IMG/VR virus record: IMGVR_UViG_3300044707_000788
Span: 1 to 34,763 of that record
DNA: 34,763 nt
Direction: 5' to 3' (one strand)
Origin: a virus
Position 1 is the stretch's first letter, and each line of letters starts with the position of its first letter. The notes below the pieces were generated by a model that had not been told where the DNA came from, did no database searches, and was given only the letters and a program-made list of their open reading frames with translations. The position numbers and the translations under genes are program-made. This document shows, piece by piece, positions 6,688 through 13,589 of the stretch.

Positions 6688-6785
6688 GAGAATCTCCCTT
6701 CGTCGTCGTCATCGCTCATCACTATGACAATGAAGATCAGCGCGCACATCAGCAGGCTGAAGAGCGTGAGTTCGCTGACGCTCAT
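6684..6785 (-). CDS. 33-residue single-span membrane peptide
   Basis: A GGAGG stands about ten bases before the ATG at 6785, and the stop overlaps the dnaB start as ATGA. The product has one hydrophobic stretch (LTLFSLLMCALIFIVIVMS) followed by a DDDDEGRF tail. It overlaps the end of the 72-residue gene in another frame by 77 bp. The ribosome-binding site and clean transmembrane profile make it likely that this microprotein is expressed; function unknown. Confidence 0.5.
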   Translation of the reverse strand: MSVSELTLFSLLMCALIFIVIVMSDDDDEGRFS

Positions 6786-6927
6786 TTTCTTTCTTCCTCC
6801 GGGCGAGCTGCGCGCGGCGCCGCTCCCAGCGGTCGCAGGCGGCATCGACTAAGCGAAATGATTCTTCGAGCCATGGCGTGATGTGGTGTTCGGGCGGTGG
6901 TGGCGGCTGGTATTCGTGGTTAGCCAT
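6709..6927 (-). CDS. Hypothetical protein, proline-rich N-terminus
   Basis: The 72-residue product begins MANHEYQPPPPPEHH, followed by a helical, strongly basic stretch (ACDRWERRRAQLARRKKENERQR). Its last 25 codons overlap the 33-residue membrane peptide in another frame, so the C-terminal part may be constrained by that gene. It is the first gene downstream of the 6962-6987 repeat array and may be the promoter-proximal gene of a helicase-containing transcript. No family recognised. Confidence 0.6.
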   Translation of the reverse strand: MANHEYQPPPPPEHHITPWLEESFRLVDAACDRWERRRAQLARRKKENERQRTHALQPADVRADLHCHSDER

Positions 6928-6961
6928 GACTGGTGACTACTTTCTGTCGTGGCGTGTTCTG

Positions 6962-6987
6962 TAGGCATATGTTGGCAAATGTAGGCA
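6962..6987. promoter_or_regulatory. Operator-like array: three 10-bp phased (T/A)GGCA repeats
   Basis: TAGGCA at 6962, TTGGCA at 6972 and TAGGCA at 6982 lie exactly 10 bp apart in the only non-coding gap of this part of the operon. On the minus strand they read TGCCTA/TGCCAA, the same unit and spacing as the array before 14426. A weak TTGATT -35-like hexamer (minus strand, 6992-6997) lies at the upstream end, so the array would sit across a promoter for the genes starting at 6927 and including dnaB. Binding protein unknown; the RHH regulator at 14069 is the first candidate. Confidence 0.6.
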
Positions 6988-6993
6988 TGGGAA

Positions 6994-7254
6994 TCAAGGG
7001 TTTTTTGGGCGGATGGGCCATTTTTTTAGGTGGCGAAAATCGCGGGGTTCGGTGACCGAGGTGACCTCGCCGCAGACGCCGCAGGTGTCTTGGTGCCAAG
7101 TCGAGACGTGGCCCTTGGGCATGCCGCGGCCGTGGGCTTGGCCGCAGGGGCGGCAGATCCAGTCGGGGTAGGGCGGCGCAAAGATGGTTTCGTAGTTGCG
7201 CCGGTAGCGGTCGCCGTTGACCGGCCGCGGGCTGTCGCCTTTGCCGGCGCTCAT
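6994..7254 (-). CDS. Phage zinc-ribbon-like protein (MSAGKGDSPRPV type)
   Basis: The ATG at 7254 gives 86 residues beginning MSAGKGDSPRPVNGDRYRRNY, a start I recognise from a widespread family of small phage proteins. Two CxxC pairs (CRPCGQ and CGVCGE) with intervening histidines suggest a zinc ribbon. The start overlaps the stop of the upstream gene by a few bases. The frame extends further upstream but there it only shadows the 69-residue gene. Role unknown; a structural zinc site and nucleic-acid contact are plausible. Confidence 0.75.
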   Translation of the reverse strand: MSAGKGDSPRPVNGDRYRRNYETIFAPPYPDWICRPCGQAHGRGMPKGHVSTWHQDTCGVCGEVTSVTEPRDFRHLKKWPIRPKNP

Positions 7255-7460
7255 AGTTCGTGGCCTTCTGGTGAAGCAAACTCGTCTTGCGAGAAGATCG
7301 GCTTGCCAGATTCTTCGAGGAACGGGAAGTGGCGCAAGCAGGCGGACGCGCGGCCGCGCAGCTCCTTGACCGTCTTTGGCCGCGTGCTGTGGTGCAGCAG
7401 GTCGGCAAGGAGCTGGCGGGTGCGGCGTAGCGCCCAGTATTGCTCGTAGCGAAGGCTCAT
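7251..7460 (-). CDS. Hypothetical protein
   Basis: The 69-residue product is mostly helical, with MSLRYEQYWALRRTRQLLADLLHHS followed by a basic stretch and LRHFPFLEESGKPIFSQDEF. The 'KELRxRASACLRHFPFL...GKPIFS' layout is seen in small phage early proteins of unknown role. It overlaps both neighbours by four bases, so it is probably translated by coupling. No catalytic or membrane features. Confidence 0.7.
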   Translation of the reverse strand: MSLRYEQYWALRRTRQLLADLLHHSTRPKTVKELRGRASACLRHFPFLEESGKPIFSQDEFASPEGHEL

Positions 7461-7660
7461 CGGATGGCGGCGGCTTCCTCAATGGCGTCGGACGCCTCGT
7501 CGGCGACTTCGTTGTTGGGCTTGACGCAGCGCTTTAGGACGCGGATGAGGCGATTGTTGCTGCGGATCAGCTCACGGACGCGGTCTTCCAGCGAGGCAGT
7601 GTTGTCTGCGAAGTTGTTGCCGAAGCCGATCTCGCCGACCACCAAGTCGGGCACCATCAT
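7457..7660 (-). CDS. Hypothetical helical protein
   Basis: The 67-residue product reads as two helices (LEDRVRELIRSNNRLIRVLKR and NNEVADEASDAIEEAAAI) after a glycine-containing N-terminus. It may form a short coiled coil. Start and stop overlap the flanking genes by four bases each. No recognised family. Confidence 0.65.
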   Translation of the reverse strand: MMVPDLVVGEIGFGNNFADNTASLEDRVRELIRSNNRLIRVLKRCVKPNNEVADEASDAIEEAAAIR

Positions 7661-7839
7661 TTTGCCCTCCTTGCCGACTTACCGAAGAGCCAGGTGTTGC
7701 GGCGCGCGGCGCTGACCGTGGCCAGCCCGCGGCTCTCAAGGAAGCGGTCGCACGCGCGGTGAATCTGGAGGTGGTGCATCCGCGGGTAACCCGGGACGCC
7801 TTCCTCCAGCTTGATGGGGCGGCCGTTCTTAGCGTGCAT
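7657..7839 (-). CDS. Hypothetical small basic protein
   Basis: The 60-residue product begins MHAKNGRPIKLEEGVPGYPRM and ends in the basic LFGKSARRAK. The middle (LQIHRACDRFLESRGLATVSAARR) could form a helix-turn-helix-like pair, but the match is not strong enough to call. It overlaps the upstream gene by 11 bp and the downstream gene by four. Confidence 0.6.
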   Translation of the reverse strand: MHAKNGRPIKLEEGVPGYPRMHHLQIHRACDRFLESRGLATVSAARRNTWLFGKSARRAK

Positions 7840-8008
7840 CGCGGTCCTCCTGACTCATGGCGAGCTGCGCGACTAGTGCGCGCAAAACCATGATAGTGCT
7901 GATAGCCTCGTCGGCGATCTGCTCGAGGTATTCGACGTTGACGTTGAGTTTGGTTTTCGGCGCCTTGGGGGCGCTCGCCTTTTTCTTGGTGCTTTTGGCG
8001 GGTTTCAT
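7829..8008 (-). CDS. Hypothetical protein with lysine-rich N-terminus
   Basis: The ATG at 8008 gives 59 residues starting MKPAKSTKKKASAPKAPK; a TTG at 8023, overlapping the upstream TGA, would add five residues and fits the coupling style of the operon. The N-terminus is disordered and basic and the remainder is a single amphipathic helix (VEYLEQIADEAISTIMVLRALVAQLA). There is no clear ribosome-binding site before either start. Function unknown. Confidence 0.55.
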   Translation of the reverse strand: MKPAKSTKKKASAPKAPKTKLNVNVEYLEQIADEAISTIMVLRALVAQLAMSQEDRDAR

Positions 8009-8019
8009 AAAATTACTGG

Positions 8020-8526
8020 TCAAATGTACAGGGAGGGTTGGACAACGGCTGTCCTAGACCCCGAATTGGTTAGCGATTCGGCGACATCGTTGAGCAAGTC
8101 CCAGTTACCGGGCTTCCGGTGCTTGTTTGGGTCGTAGCGGACGCTGACGCGGTTGCTGATGTCGTCGAAGGTCCAGAAGACGAACTGATTGAGGTCGGGT
8201 AGGTAGGCGGCGAGCACGTCGAAGTCGTGGATTTCGTAGGGGCGGGCTTTCAGTCCGCCGGTGGCGCGCTTGACGGAGACGTGGTAAGCTCCGCGGTCGA
8301 TAGTGGCGGTCTTGACCTGCACGGCCAGCGGCCGGACGCCGTCTCGGGTCAGTATCACGTCGGCGGTCTGGGCGTGGCCGAAGGGCGTGAAGATCTCCCA
8401 GTCCTGCACCATCGCCCCGGCAATGAAGAGGGTTTCGGAGATTTCTCCTTTGCGGCAGGCGGACAAGACGGCGCCTCCGGTGATGGGGGCGTGGATGCCG
8501 TCTTCGAGGGCGAATAGGTTGCTCAT
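8020..8526 (-). CDS. PD-(D/E)XK endonuclease-like protein
   Basis: The ATG at 8526 gives 168 residues beginning MSNLFALEDG. The nuclease pattern is TADVILTRDGVRPLAVQVKTA: a metal-ligand aspartate (ADVIL) followed by the Q-V-K variant of the (D/E)xK motif, as in PDDEXK_5-like and I-SspI-type enzymes. An upstream segment (SETLFIAGAMVQDWEIFTP) would hold the helix that precedes the core. It may be a small restriction-like or homing nuclease. It lies just downstream of the initiator-like gene. Assignment from motif shape, moderate. Confidence 0.65.
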   Translation of the reverse strand: MSNLFALEDGIHAPITGGAVLSACRKGEISETLFIAGAMVQDWEIFTPFGHAQTADVILTRDGVRPLAVQVKTATIDRGAYHVSVKRATGGLKARPYEIHDFDVLAAYLPDLNQFVFWTFDDISNRVSVRYDPNKHRKPGNWDLLNDVAESLTNSGSRTAVVQPSLYI

Positions 8527-8530
8527 AGGG

Positions 8531-9364
8531 TTAGGCTGCGTTTTCTTTCGCGAACTGCTCGCGCATCTCGGCCAAAGAGCGCTCGAGGGCGGTTTGTTTG
8601 GGTTGGCCCTGCACAGGCAAAGGGATCGGCTGGCGCTGTTGGCGCAGTTTCTGCAGCTCGTCGGGGAAGACGACGCCGGAGTAGTTGTTAACGATGGCGC
8701 GCTCCATCTTTTCGACCGCATCGCGCTCGTTGAACTCGGCCAACTGCTTGAGCAGTCGGCGGGCGCCAATCTCAGTGAGGGGCGACCGCTTCTGGCGCTT
8801 GTGCTCAATTAAATCAACCCAGACCGCAGCGAAACCCGGACCATGCGGCAGGGGCAATGATGCTGGGTCAAATTTGGGAGCGGTGGCGCGTTTTGGTTTG
8901 TCGGCCCTTTCCGAAGAAGAAGGTAGCGAAGGCGATGAAATCGCCGGAGCGGTAGTTAATGACCGTTTTAAGACGTTACTTTGTGTTGGGGTGTCAGAAT
9001 CGGACGGGGGTAATGTCACGCTGACACCGGGGGTAGTGTCAGAATCGGACGGGGGTAATGTCACGCTGACACCGGTCTCATTCTGACACCTGCCCTTAAC
9101 CGGAAGCTGCCAGACCGTGGCGAGGTTGCGCCCGTTCAGCGTTTTGGCGCCCTCAATAGCTGTCAGCTCGCCGCTTGCCTCGAGACGCTTGATGCATCGG
9201 GCAATAGTGCTGCGAGCCAGCTTGGTCTTCTTCTGCATGGTTCCCCAGCTTCCAAAGCACCGACCGCTTTCGTCAGCAAAGTCGGCAAGGGCCAACAAAA
9301 CCAGCAAGTCAGCGCCCTCGGCCCTACTGTCGTACCACGCCCAAGTTGTTGCTTTGACGCTCAT
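8531..9364 (-). CDS. Replication initiator-like protein (lambda O-type, winged helix)
   Basis: The 277-residue product has an N-terminal winged-helix module (about residues 1-90: [48 protein letters not shown]), a disordered repetitive middle with two copies of a 15-residue unit ([13 protein letters not shown]...), and a C-terminal helical part (about 180-277) containing [16 protein letters not shown]. This three-part layout, with repeats inside the gene, resembles lambda O and other phage initiators that bind their own origin and recruit DnaB. A dnaB gene lies in the same operon. Function inferred from layout; no exact family recognised. Confidence 0.65.
   Translation of the reverse strand: MSVKATTWAWYDSRAEGADLLVLLALADFADESGRCFGSWGTMQKKTKLARSTIARCIKRLEASGELTAIEGAKTLNGRNLATVWQLPVKGRCQNETGVSVTLPPSDSDTTPGVSVTLPPSDSDTPTQSNVLKRSLTTAPAISSPSLPSSSERADKPKRATAPKFDPASLPLPHGPGFAAVWVDLIEHKRQKRSPLTEIGARRLLKQLAEFNERDAVEKMERAIVNNYSGVVFPDELQKLRQQRQPIPLPVQGQPKQTALERSLAEMREQFAKENAA
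8990..9090. repeat. 45-bp tandem duplication with GGTGTCAG iteron-like repeats; candidate origin
   Basis: Two 45-bp copies begin at 8991 and 9036. Within and next to them the octamer GGTGTCAG occurs five times in both orientations: forward at 8990 and 9035 (the second with A at position one), reverse (CTGACACC) at 9021, 9066 and 9083. The cluster lies in the middle of the initiator-like gene, just where lambda and relatives carry their iterons within gene O. It also encodes an in-frame 15-residue protein repeat, so a purely protein-level duplication is the alternative. Confidence 0.6.
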
Positions 9365-9921
9365 GCGGCCTCCTCTTGCTCAAGCACATTGCGCCGGATG
9401 CCGCTGATATACTTACCCATGTTGACGTCCACGCCGCCAAAGCGCGGAGTGGTGGCGCAAACGGTGTAAGCCTGCTCAATCCACGGGTAGACAACCTCTT
9501 CGCCAAACTCTTGGACGTAGCTAAAAATGATTAGGGCCGTTTTGCGATCAACCTCAGATTTGCCGGTGATGGAGCACCACAACTGCACAAGCGAATTAAG
9601 CCGCGCAGTGCGGTTGGCCGCAGCCTCGGCAGCCGCAGCCGCAGCAATGCGCTGCTCCTGCATTTCTTGGGCAAGCCGCAGCCGATCCGTTTCGGTTGGC
9701 ACGGTTTGTTCAATCCGGTTTCCGGCCTTGCCTTGGTTGCACTCTACGCAGGCCGTAACTAGGTTCGCCTCATCGTTGGTTCCTCCTTGGCAGACAGGAA
9801 CAACGTGATCAATGACTAGCGGCACCCGATCCGACTGCTGGCCGCAATACCGACACGAAAAATTGTCGCGGCTGAAAATTGAAAACCGCAGACGCTTCCC
9901 GATAGACTTGCGCTTACTCAT
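9361..9921 (-). CDS. HNH endonuclease
   Basis: The ATG at 9921 overlaps the upstream stop as ATGA and gives 186 residues. The HNH core is complete: FSCRYCG (C23, C26), VIDHVVPV (D38, H39), GGTNDEANL (N53) and ACVECN (C58, C61), with the zinc-binding cysteine pairs of the McrA-like subclass. The C-terminal 110 residues are helical and unusual, ending [15 protein letters not shown], and may be a separate DNA-binding or interaction domain. It sits directly upstream of the initiator gene. It could be a replication or packaging nuclease or a homing enzyme; the sequence does not decide. Confidence 0.85.
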   Translation of the reverse strand: MSKRKSIGKRLRFSIFSRDNFSCRYCGQQSDRVPLVIDHVVPVCQGGTNDEANLVTACVECNQGKAGNRIEQTVPTETDRLRLAQEMQEQRIAAAAAAEAAANRTARLNSLVQLWCSITGKSEVDRKTALIIFSYVQEFGEEVVYPWIEQAYTVCATTPRFGGVDVNMGKYISGIRRNVLEQEEAA

Positions 9922-10295
9922 CGACGCCACCGGTTGCGGCGGATACCGTCGCGGTTCTCAAAGACAAGGCGGCCCTCGGCGTCAGCTTTGACGTACACAC
10001 ACTTGATGCGCTCGCCGGCCGACCAGTCCGCGGCATTCTGCACTGAGCAGATCACTGACTCCGACCAGTCCGGCACAGAGACAAACAGCAGGCGTCCGTT
10101 GGGAATCTTCTTGGGGAGGACAGCGCCGGTAACCTCGTCGCCGGGCTGAAGGCCGACCTGCTTGGCGGCCGTCTCGGCGAGCTGCTGGTCGGTCATCGGG
10201 GTGGCCTTGAGAAGATTTTCACTTGGATCTTCGGGCGGTTGACTGATGGGTTGGCTAATGGTTGACTTTGAGGCAGTTAGGATGTGCTTGATCAT
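9918..10295 (-). CDS. Hypothetical protein
   Basis: The 125-residue product has a disordered N-terminus ([13 protein letters not shown]), then a short helix ([15 protein letters not shown]) and a beta-rich domain ([26 protein letters not shown]...) that could be a small barrel. The end is very basic (GIRRNRWRR). A later ATG (about residue 34, MTDQQLAE) is an alternative start that would remove the disordered part. It is the first gene after the 161-bp gap at 10296-10456. No family recognised. Confidence 0.6.
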   Translation of the reverse strand: MIKHILTASKSTISQPISQPPEDPSENLLKATPMTDQQLAETAAKQVGLQPGDEVTGAVLPKKIPNGRLLFVSVPDWSESVICSVQNAADWSAGERIKCVYVKADAEGRLVFENRDGIRRNRWRR

Positions 10296-10328
10296 GGCTT
10301 TTTATAAAAAATTCTGTAAGTCGCTATC

Positions 10329-10373
10329 GGTCGGGGGATTACAGCAAATTGATAAAGCTGCATCCCCCCGACC
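10329..10373. promoter_or_regulatory. Strong stem-loop in the 10296-10456 gap
   Basis: GGTCGGGGGAT (10329-10339) pairs with ATCCCCCCGACC (10362-10373) with one bulge, and an inner AGC/GCT pair closes a loop. Neither strand continues with a U-run, so it is not a standard intrinsic terminator. In the minus-strand transcript it falls about 35 bases before the gene at 10295. The same gap holds an imperfect operator-like palindrome (GCATT-ggt-AATGC, 10408-10420) and an AT-rich patch. A leader control element or attenuator is possible. Confidence 0.45.
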
Positions 10374-10456
10374 CCTATAACCCAATACTATCATCAGAAT
10401 ATATAGTGCATTGGTAATGCCCTTGCACATCGGACAGAGGAGTCTCAACAAGGTCA

Positions 10457-11059
10457 TCATGGCTGCGATATAGACGGATCGGATTCCTCTGTAGGCGATA
10501 ATGAGACTGACGGCAGTGCCGCGGCCTTTTGCGCGTCCGGTTCCCGAGGGCCGACCGGTTCAAACGCCACATCGATGACCTGATCGCTCTTCAGCCCGCT
10601 CACAAAGCTGGCCCAGGCATCAGCCGCCGGAGCCATCACATGCTCGACTCGCTGGGTTGCGCCACCGCTCAACAACCCTGCCTTCTCAGACGCCACAGCC
10701 GACATGATGACCAATCCGTGGTCCTTCATATCCGGCACGCGATCAAGGAGTTCAGCCGTGCCCACAGCCGCGAGTGTCTTCCAATTGTTGGCTGCCGTCT
10801 GGCGGGCCTTCTCAAGCGCCTCGGGCCGGTTGCGGATCAGCGCGATGACAGTGTGATAGCTTGTGTTATAGGCTCGAGCGATGCGCGTGGCGGGCATGCC
10901 ACTGACATGCGCTGACAGAATCTCAGCGACCTTGCCCGGAGGCACATCTTCGCCGGTGTGGCCTTGGACGCTGACCAGCTCCTTGCCTGCATCATCCTTG
11001 ATGATCTTGACTCGGTGTCCGCCAGCCTTGGGCTTTGATCGTGTTTTAGGTCTCGCCAT
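10457..11059 (-). CDS. Helix-turn-helix protein, possible small-terminase or regulator type
   Basis: The 200-residue product has a basic N-terminus (MARPKTRSKPKAGGHR) and a clear HTH-like segment, KVAEILSAHVSGMPATRIARAYNTSYHTVIALIRNRPEALEKAR (given here only to locate it, about residues 43-85). The middle is helical and the C-terminus is disordered and acidic or serine-rich (SLSPTEESDPSISQP). HTH-plus-helical layouts occur in small terminase subunits and in phage transcription factors; its place in the early region far from terL favours a regulator. The 161-bp gap downstream of it may be its target. Confidence 0.55.
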   Translation of the reverse strand: MARPKTRSKPKAGGHRVKIIKDDAGKELVSVQGHTGEDVPPGKVAEILSAHVSGMPATRIARAYNTSYHTVIALIRNRPEALEKARQTAANNWKTLAAVGTAELLDRVPDMKDHGLVIMSAVASEKAGLLSGGATQRVEHVMAPAADAWASFVSGLKSDQVIDVAFEPVGPREPDAQKAAALPSVSLSPTEESDPSISQP

Positions 11060-11062
11060 AAA

Positions 11063-11518
11063 TCATTCCTCCGCATCGCCACGCAGCACAGCCGGACGCA
11101 CCCAATTCGGGTCATTCTCGCCACCTTCACGCCCGCTCAATAAAAGCGGCTCCTGCGCGATTTTAACGCCCTTGCTATGGGCTGAGATCTCGTTAAGCGC
11201 GCGGGTCAGACTCCGCACTACGCTTCTGGCCTTGGTCGCCGTGCAATCCATGGCCCAGGCCGTCAAATGTCCGCCTTGCCAAGACCGGAGATAGGGCCGC
11301 GCGCCTTTGATTGTGCGCAGCACCGCGGTCAGCTTCGGCTCGCGGCTTTGGAAGAACCACCGCTTGCCGCCGGTGTTCCAATAGCACAGCGCCGCGGGAT
11401 AGCGCGGGAGGCCGGTCTTTGGGTTGACTGTGTTGCGGACGATGGACGCGCCCAGAGTCGAACTGGGGTCCGGCAGTTGTTTGCGCCGTCGAATCCTGTT
11501 GTCCGCGCCCGAAGTCAT
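11063..11518 (-). CDS. Hypothetical protein
   Basis: The 151-residue product is basic at the N-terminus (ADNRIRRRKQLPDPSS) with aromatic beta-type segments (ALCYWNTGGKRWFFQSREPKL) and a helical C-terminal half (VVRSLTRALNEISAHSKG). No known motif. It follows the lipoprotein-like gene with an ATGA overlap and precedes the HTH gene by four bases, so it belongs to the same transcript. Confidence 0.6.
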   Translation of the reverse strand: MTSGADNRIRRRKQLPDPSSTLGASIVRNTVNPKTGLPRYPAALCYWNTGGKRWFFQSREPKLTAVLRTIKGARPYLRSWQGGHLTAWAMDCTATKARSVVRSLTRALNEISAHSKGVKIAQEPLLLSGREGGENDPNWVRPAVLRGDAEE

Positions 11519-11736
11519 CGCAGCATCTCCCTGTAACTCTGCGTCAAATCATCCCACTCAAATCCCTTCGGCGCCCGCAGCCGCATCCAGCCATCCCGCA
11601 GCGAGTACCAGCCCTCGAGCTTGTAGTTGTACTCCCAAGCTGCCGGCGTGTTGTGCGGTGCGGTCGCCCGCCAGCTCGCCCCGGCGCAGGCCGAGAAGAG
11701 CAGGCAGGCGATGGTCGCTGCGGTCGCCTTGATCAT
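11515..11736 (-). CDS. Small lipoprotein
   Basis: The ATG at 11736 gives 73 residues with a type II signal peptide: MIKATAATIACLLFSAC, with lipobox LFSAC and cleavage before C17. The mature part is about 57 residues, rich in W and Y (WEYNYKLEGWYSLRDGWMRL). It would be anchored in a membrane after lipidation. Lipoproteins in phage early regions may act in superinfection exclusion; nothing here proves that. Both ends overlap neighbours as ATGA. Confidence 0.7.
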   Translation of the reverse strand: MIKATAATIACLLFSACAGASWRATAPHNTPAAWEYNYKLEGWYSLRDGWMRLRAPKGFEWDDLTQSYREMLR

Positions 11737-11882
11737 TTCTTGGCGAAGAGGCGCCGGCAGACCTCGAGGAGTGCGCCAGCAGGCAGGCACGGCGAAGTGC
11801 CGTAGTTGTCCGTGATCTGGGCGCCGCAGTGGCGAGCAACCATCTTCCAGAAGTTAATGTTGTCGATAGTGCGGTGGTTCAT
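11733..11882 (-). CDS. Hypothetical 49-residue protein
   Basis: The ATG at 11882 overlaps the methyltransferase stop as ATGA, which decides this start over the longer upstream frame. The product begins MNHRTIDNINFWKMVARHCG, has two further cysteines (SPCLPAG, LEVCRR) and ends basic. No recognised domain. It may be a small accessory of the methyltransferase by position only. Confidence 0.55.
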   Translation of the reverse strand: MNHRTIDNINFWKMVARHCGAQITDNYGTSPCLPAGALLEVCRRLFAKK

Positions 11883-13066
11883 GGCTGGTGCTCCATCAGC
11901 TCGCCAACGAGAACTCTCCAAGCCCGCTCAACGGTGGGCACGCAGACTCCATTGCCGAGGAGTCGCAGCTCATCGGTGCGATTGTCTGTGGAGACGTGCA
12001 GGACGGCATCGTCCAGCCGATGGGTAAGCCCATCAGCGTCTCGACCCAGCGTGGGTTGAGTTTGCCGCTGCTCCGCTTCATGTCCTCCGGCAGCATCGAC
12101 CTCGCTCCCGATCCGCCGTCCAAGCCGTGGCTGCCGCCGTTGCCGGTGCATGAGGCTGGTGTCGGCCACATTCCATTGACCATCTCCGGCAAGTTCTGCC
12201 CTCGAGATTCCCATTGCTTGCAGGCTTCCGGTGTCGTTGCACCCTTGTGGTCGCAGGCATTGGGCGTTGCCAACCACAACCCTTGGCGGCTCCCAAGCGA
12301 ACTGCTGCTCGCCGGGGCGGCTTGGCCATGGAGTTGCACCGCAATGGTCAGCTGTGTCCCGCATCCGTTGCCGTTGTAGCCCTTGGCCTTCATCGCTTCC
12401 TTGCGCTTGAGCCATGTCTCCGGCGACTCGCCGTCTTGTGAGACTTGGGCGTTGGGCGTTGGCCACCTCGCTACTGCGGCCCCAAGATTTGGGTTCACTC
12501 GATTGCCTTGGGTCGGCCCGGAATCTTTCCAGTCCCGCGCGTTTGTCGCGCGCCAAGATGAAAATCCTTTTCCTCTGGTGAGGCGCGCCGCACTCACTCG
12601 CGCTCGCCACGCACCACGTCGTTCGGTAACCCAGTCCTGCCAAGTCTTGCAGCACGTCGGGAAGCCCAAGGCTGATATGTCCCTCGACGTTTTCAGCGAA
12701 ACAGACACTTGGTCGCATTGCAGCAATTCCGGCTGCGATAAACGGCCAGAGGTGTCTTGGGTCTTCGGCGCCGAGTCGCTTGCCGGCGGCACTGAATGGC
12801 TGGCACGGATAGCCGCCAGAGAGGATGTCCACGCGGCCGTGAAACTCGGCCCATGGGAAGGCTTTAAGATCCGTCCAGATAGGAGCTGGGTCCAAGAGTC
12901 CCGCTTCCATTTTAGAGACCAAGTTCGCGCAGGCGAAGGCTTCGATCTCACTAAAAGCGATTGTGCGCAGGCTTGGGATTGCTCGTTTAAGTCCGAGATC
13001 AATGCCTCCGTATCCGGCACAAAGGCTGACGTGTGTAATGGGCGAGGTAGTATCCACATGGCTCAC
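11879..13066 (-). CDS. dcm: C5-cytosine DNA methyltransferase
   Basis: The gene starts at a GTG overlapping the upstream stop (GTGA), with GGAGG seven bases before it. The 395-residue product has the expected motif order: I VSLCAGYGGIDLGL (13-26), IV GGYPCQPFSAAGKR (C88 is the nucleophile), VI ENVEG (125-129), VIII QRKRIF (164-169), a variable target-recognition region (about 180-340), and IX/X RLLGNGVCVPTVERAW near 356-371. It methylates cytosine in DNA, probably protecting phage DNA from host restriction and adding to the deazaguanine system. Its C-terminal half overlaps a second open frame (11896-13059). Confidence 0.93.
   Translation of the reverse strand: MSHVDTTSPITHVSLCAGYGGIDLGLKRAIPSLRTIAFSEIEAFACANLVSKMEAGLLDPAPIWTDLKAFPWAEFHGRVDILSGGYPCQPFSAAGKRLGAEDPRHLWPFIAAGIAAMRPSVCFAENVEGHISLGLPDVLQDLAGLGYRTTWCVASASECGAPHQRKRIFILARDKRAGLERFRADPRQSSEPKSWGRSSEVANAQRPSLTRRRVAGDMAQAQGSDEGQGLQRQRMRDTADHCGATPWPSRPGEQQFAWEPPRVVVGNAQCLRPQGCNDTGSLQAMGISRAELAGDGQWNVADTSLMHRQRRQPRLGRRIGSEVDAAGGHEAEQRQTQPTLGRDADGLTHRLDDAVLHVSTDNRTDELRLLGNGVCVPTVERAWRVLVGELMEHQP
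11896..13059 (-). other. Open alternative frame inside the methyltransferase gene, possibly dual coding
   Basis: A frame shifted by one base stays open for 387 codons, almost the full length of dcm, starting at an ATG seven bases inside it. From about residue 170 on it has features I associate with phage proteins found next to or fused with methyltransferases: several W-P-T-P or A-T-P-N type repeats (RWPTPNAQ, LATPNACDHKG, MWPTPASC), a GYNGNGCGT-LT block, and LNPRWVETLMGLPIGWT near the end. This may mean overprinting, or descent of the region from a gene read in this frame. Long shadow frames are common in GC-rich genes, so the claim rests on motif resemblance. Confidence 0.4.
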
Positions 13067-13302
13067 GCTGCAACCTCCAATCGCTCACGCTCAACCCGCT
13101 GCATCTCAAACATCCGCGCGTAAGCCGACCGCTGCATGGCGGCCAAGTTCATGTTGTCGTCATTGAGCGCGTCGTTGGTCTGCTCCAGCTCACTGATGCG
13201 GTCGCGCAGTGCGTAAGTCTCCGAGCGATAAAGATCGCGGGCGATGCGCACGCAGCGCAGCAGCTCTTCAAGTTCGGCGATGCGCTTGTCTTGCTCGTTC
13301 AC
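13063..13302 (-). CDS. Coiled-coil protein
   Basis: A GTG at 13302 overlaps the upstream TGA (GTGA) and gives 79 residues beginning VNEQDKRIAELEELL. Nearly the whole protein is heptad-like helix (ISELEQTNDALNDDNMNLAAM...RVERERLEV), so a long coiled-coil dimer is likely. A slightly longer frame would start at 13320 but inside the preceding gene. The gene ends within the GTGA start of dcm. Function unknown. Confidence 0.7.
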   Translation of the reverse strand: MNEQDKRIAELEELLRCVRIARDLYRSETYALRDRISELEQTNDALNDDNMNLAAMQRSAYARMFEMQRVERERLEVAA

Positions 13303-13589
13303 TTTGCACCGCCCTTCCACGATTGAATTGCCCGGTGCGCTTCCAGCATCGCCTCGTAGTACTCAGCCTGGGGCGCTCCTTCGGTGGCCAAGAGCATGCG
13401 CTTCACCAGTTCGCGCGCCTCGTTGCGCTCCTTGATGAGCTTGAGCATCGGCGACTGCAATTGCGGCAGCGTGGCAGCCAGCGCTTCAACCACCGGAATG
13501 ACGGCATCCGCGGGTCCGAGGCACTCGGGATCACCGCACTGGCAGAGAGCGTCTGGGTGATACGGCGCATCAATGGTGAGGTCGATCAT
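13299..13589 (-). CDS. Hypothetical protein with short Cys cluster
   Basis: The ATG at 13589 overlaps the upstream stop as ATGA and gives 96 residues. The N-terminal third has CQCGDPECLG, possibly a small metal site, and the rest is helical (VEALAATLPQLQSPMLKLIKERNEARELVKRML). The 'CxCGDPxCxGP' pattern is found in small phage proteins of unknown role. Part of the operon leading into dcm. Confidence 0.65.
   Translation of the reverse strand: MIDLTIDAPYHPDALCQCGDPECLGPADAVIPVVEALAATLPQLQSPMLKLIKERNEARELVKRMLLATEGAPQAEYYEAMLEAHRAIQSWKGGAK

Noticed and set aside
8990-9090. CRISPR array
   Set aside because: Only two 45-bp units in direct contact, in frame within a gene, with no spacers and no cas genes.
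10236-10262. A further TTGRCT repeat series resembling the operators
   Set aside because: Spacing is 11-12 bp, the hexamer ends in T, and it lies in coding sequence for an SQP-rich stretch; not counted as an array.
10329-10373. Intrinsic terminator
   Set aside because: The stem is strong but no U-run follows on either strand.
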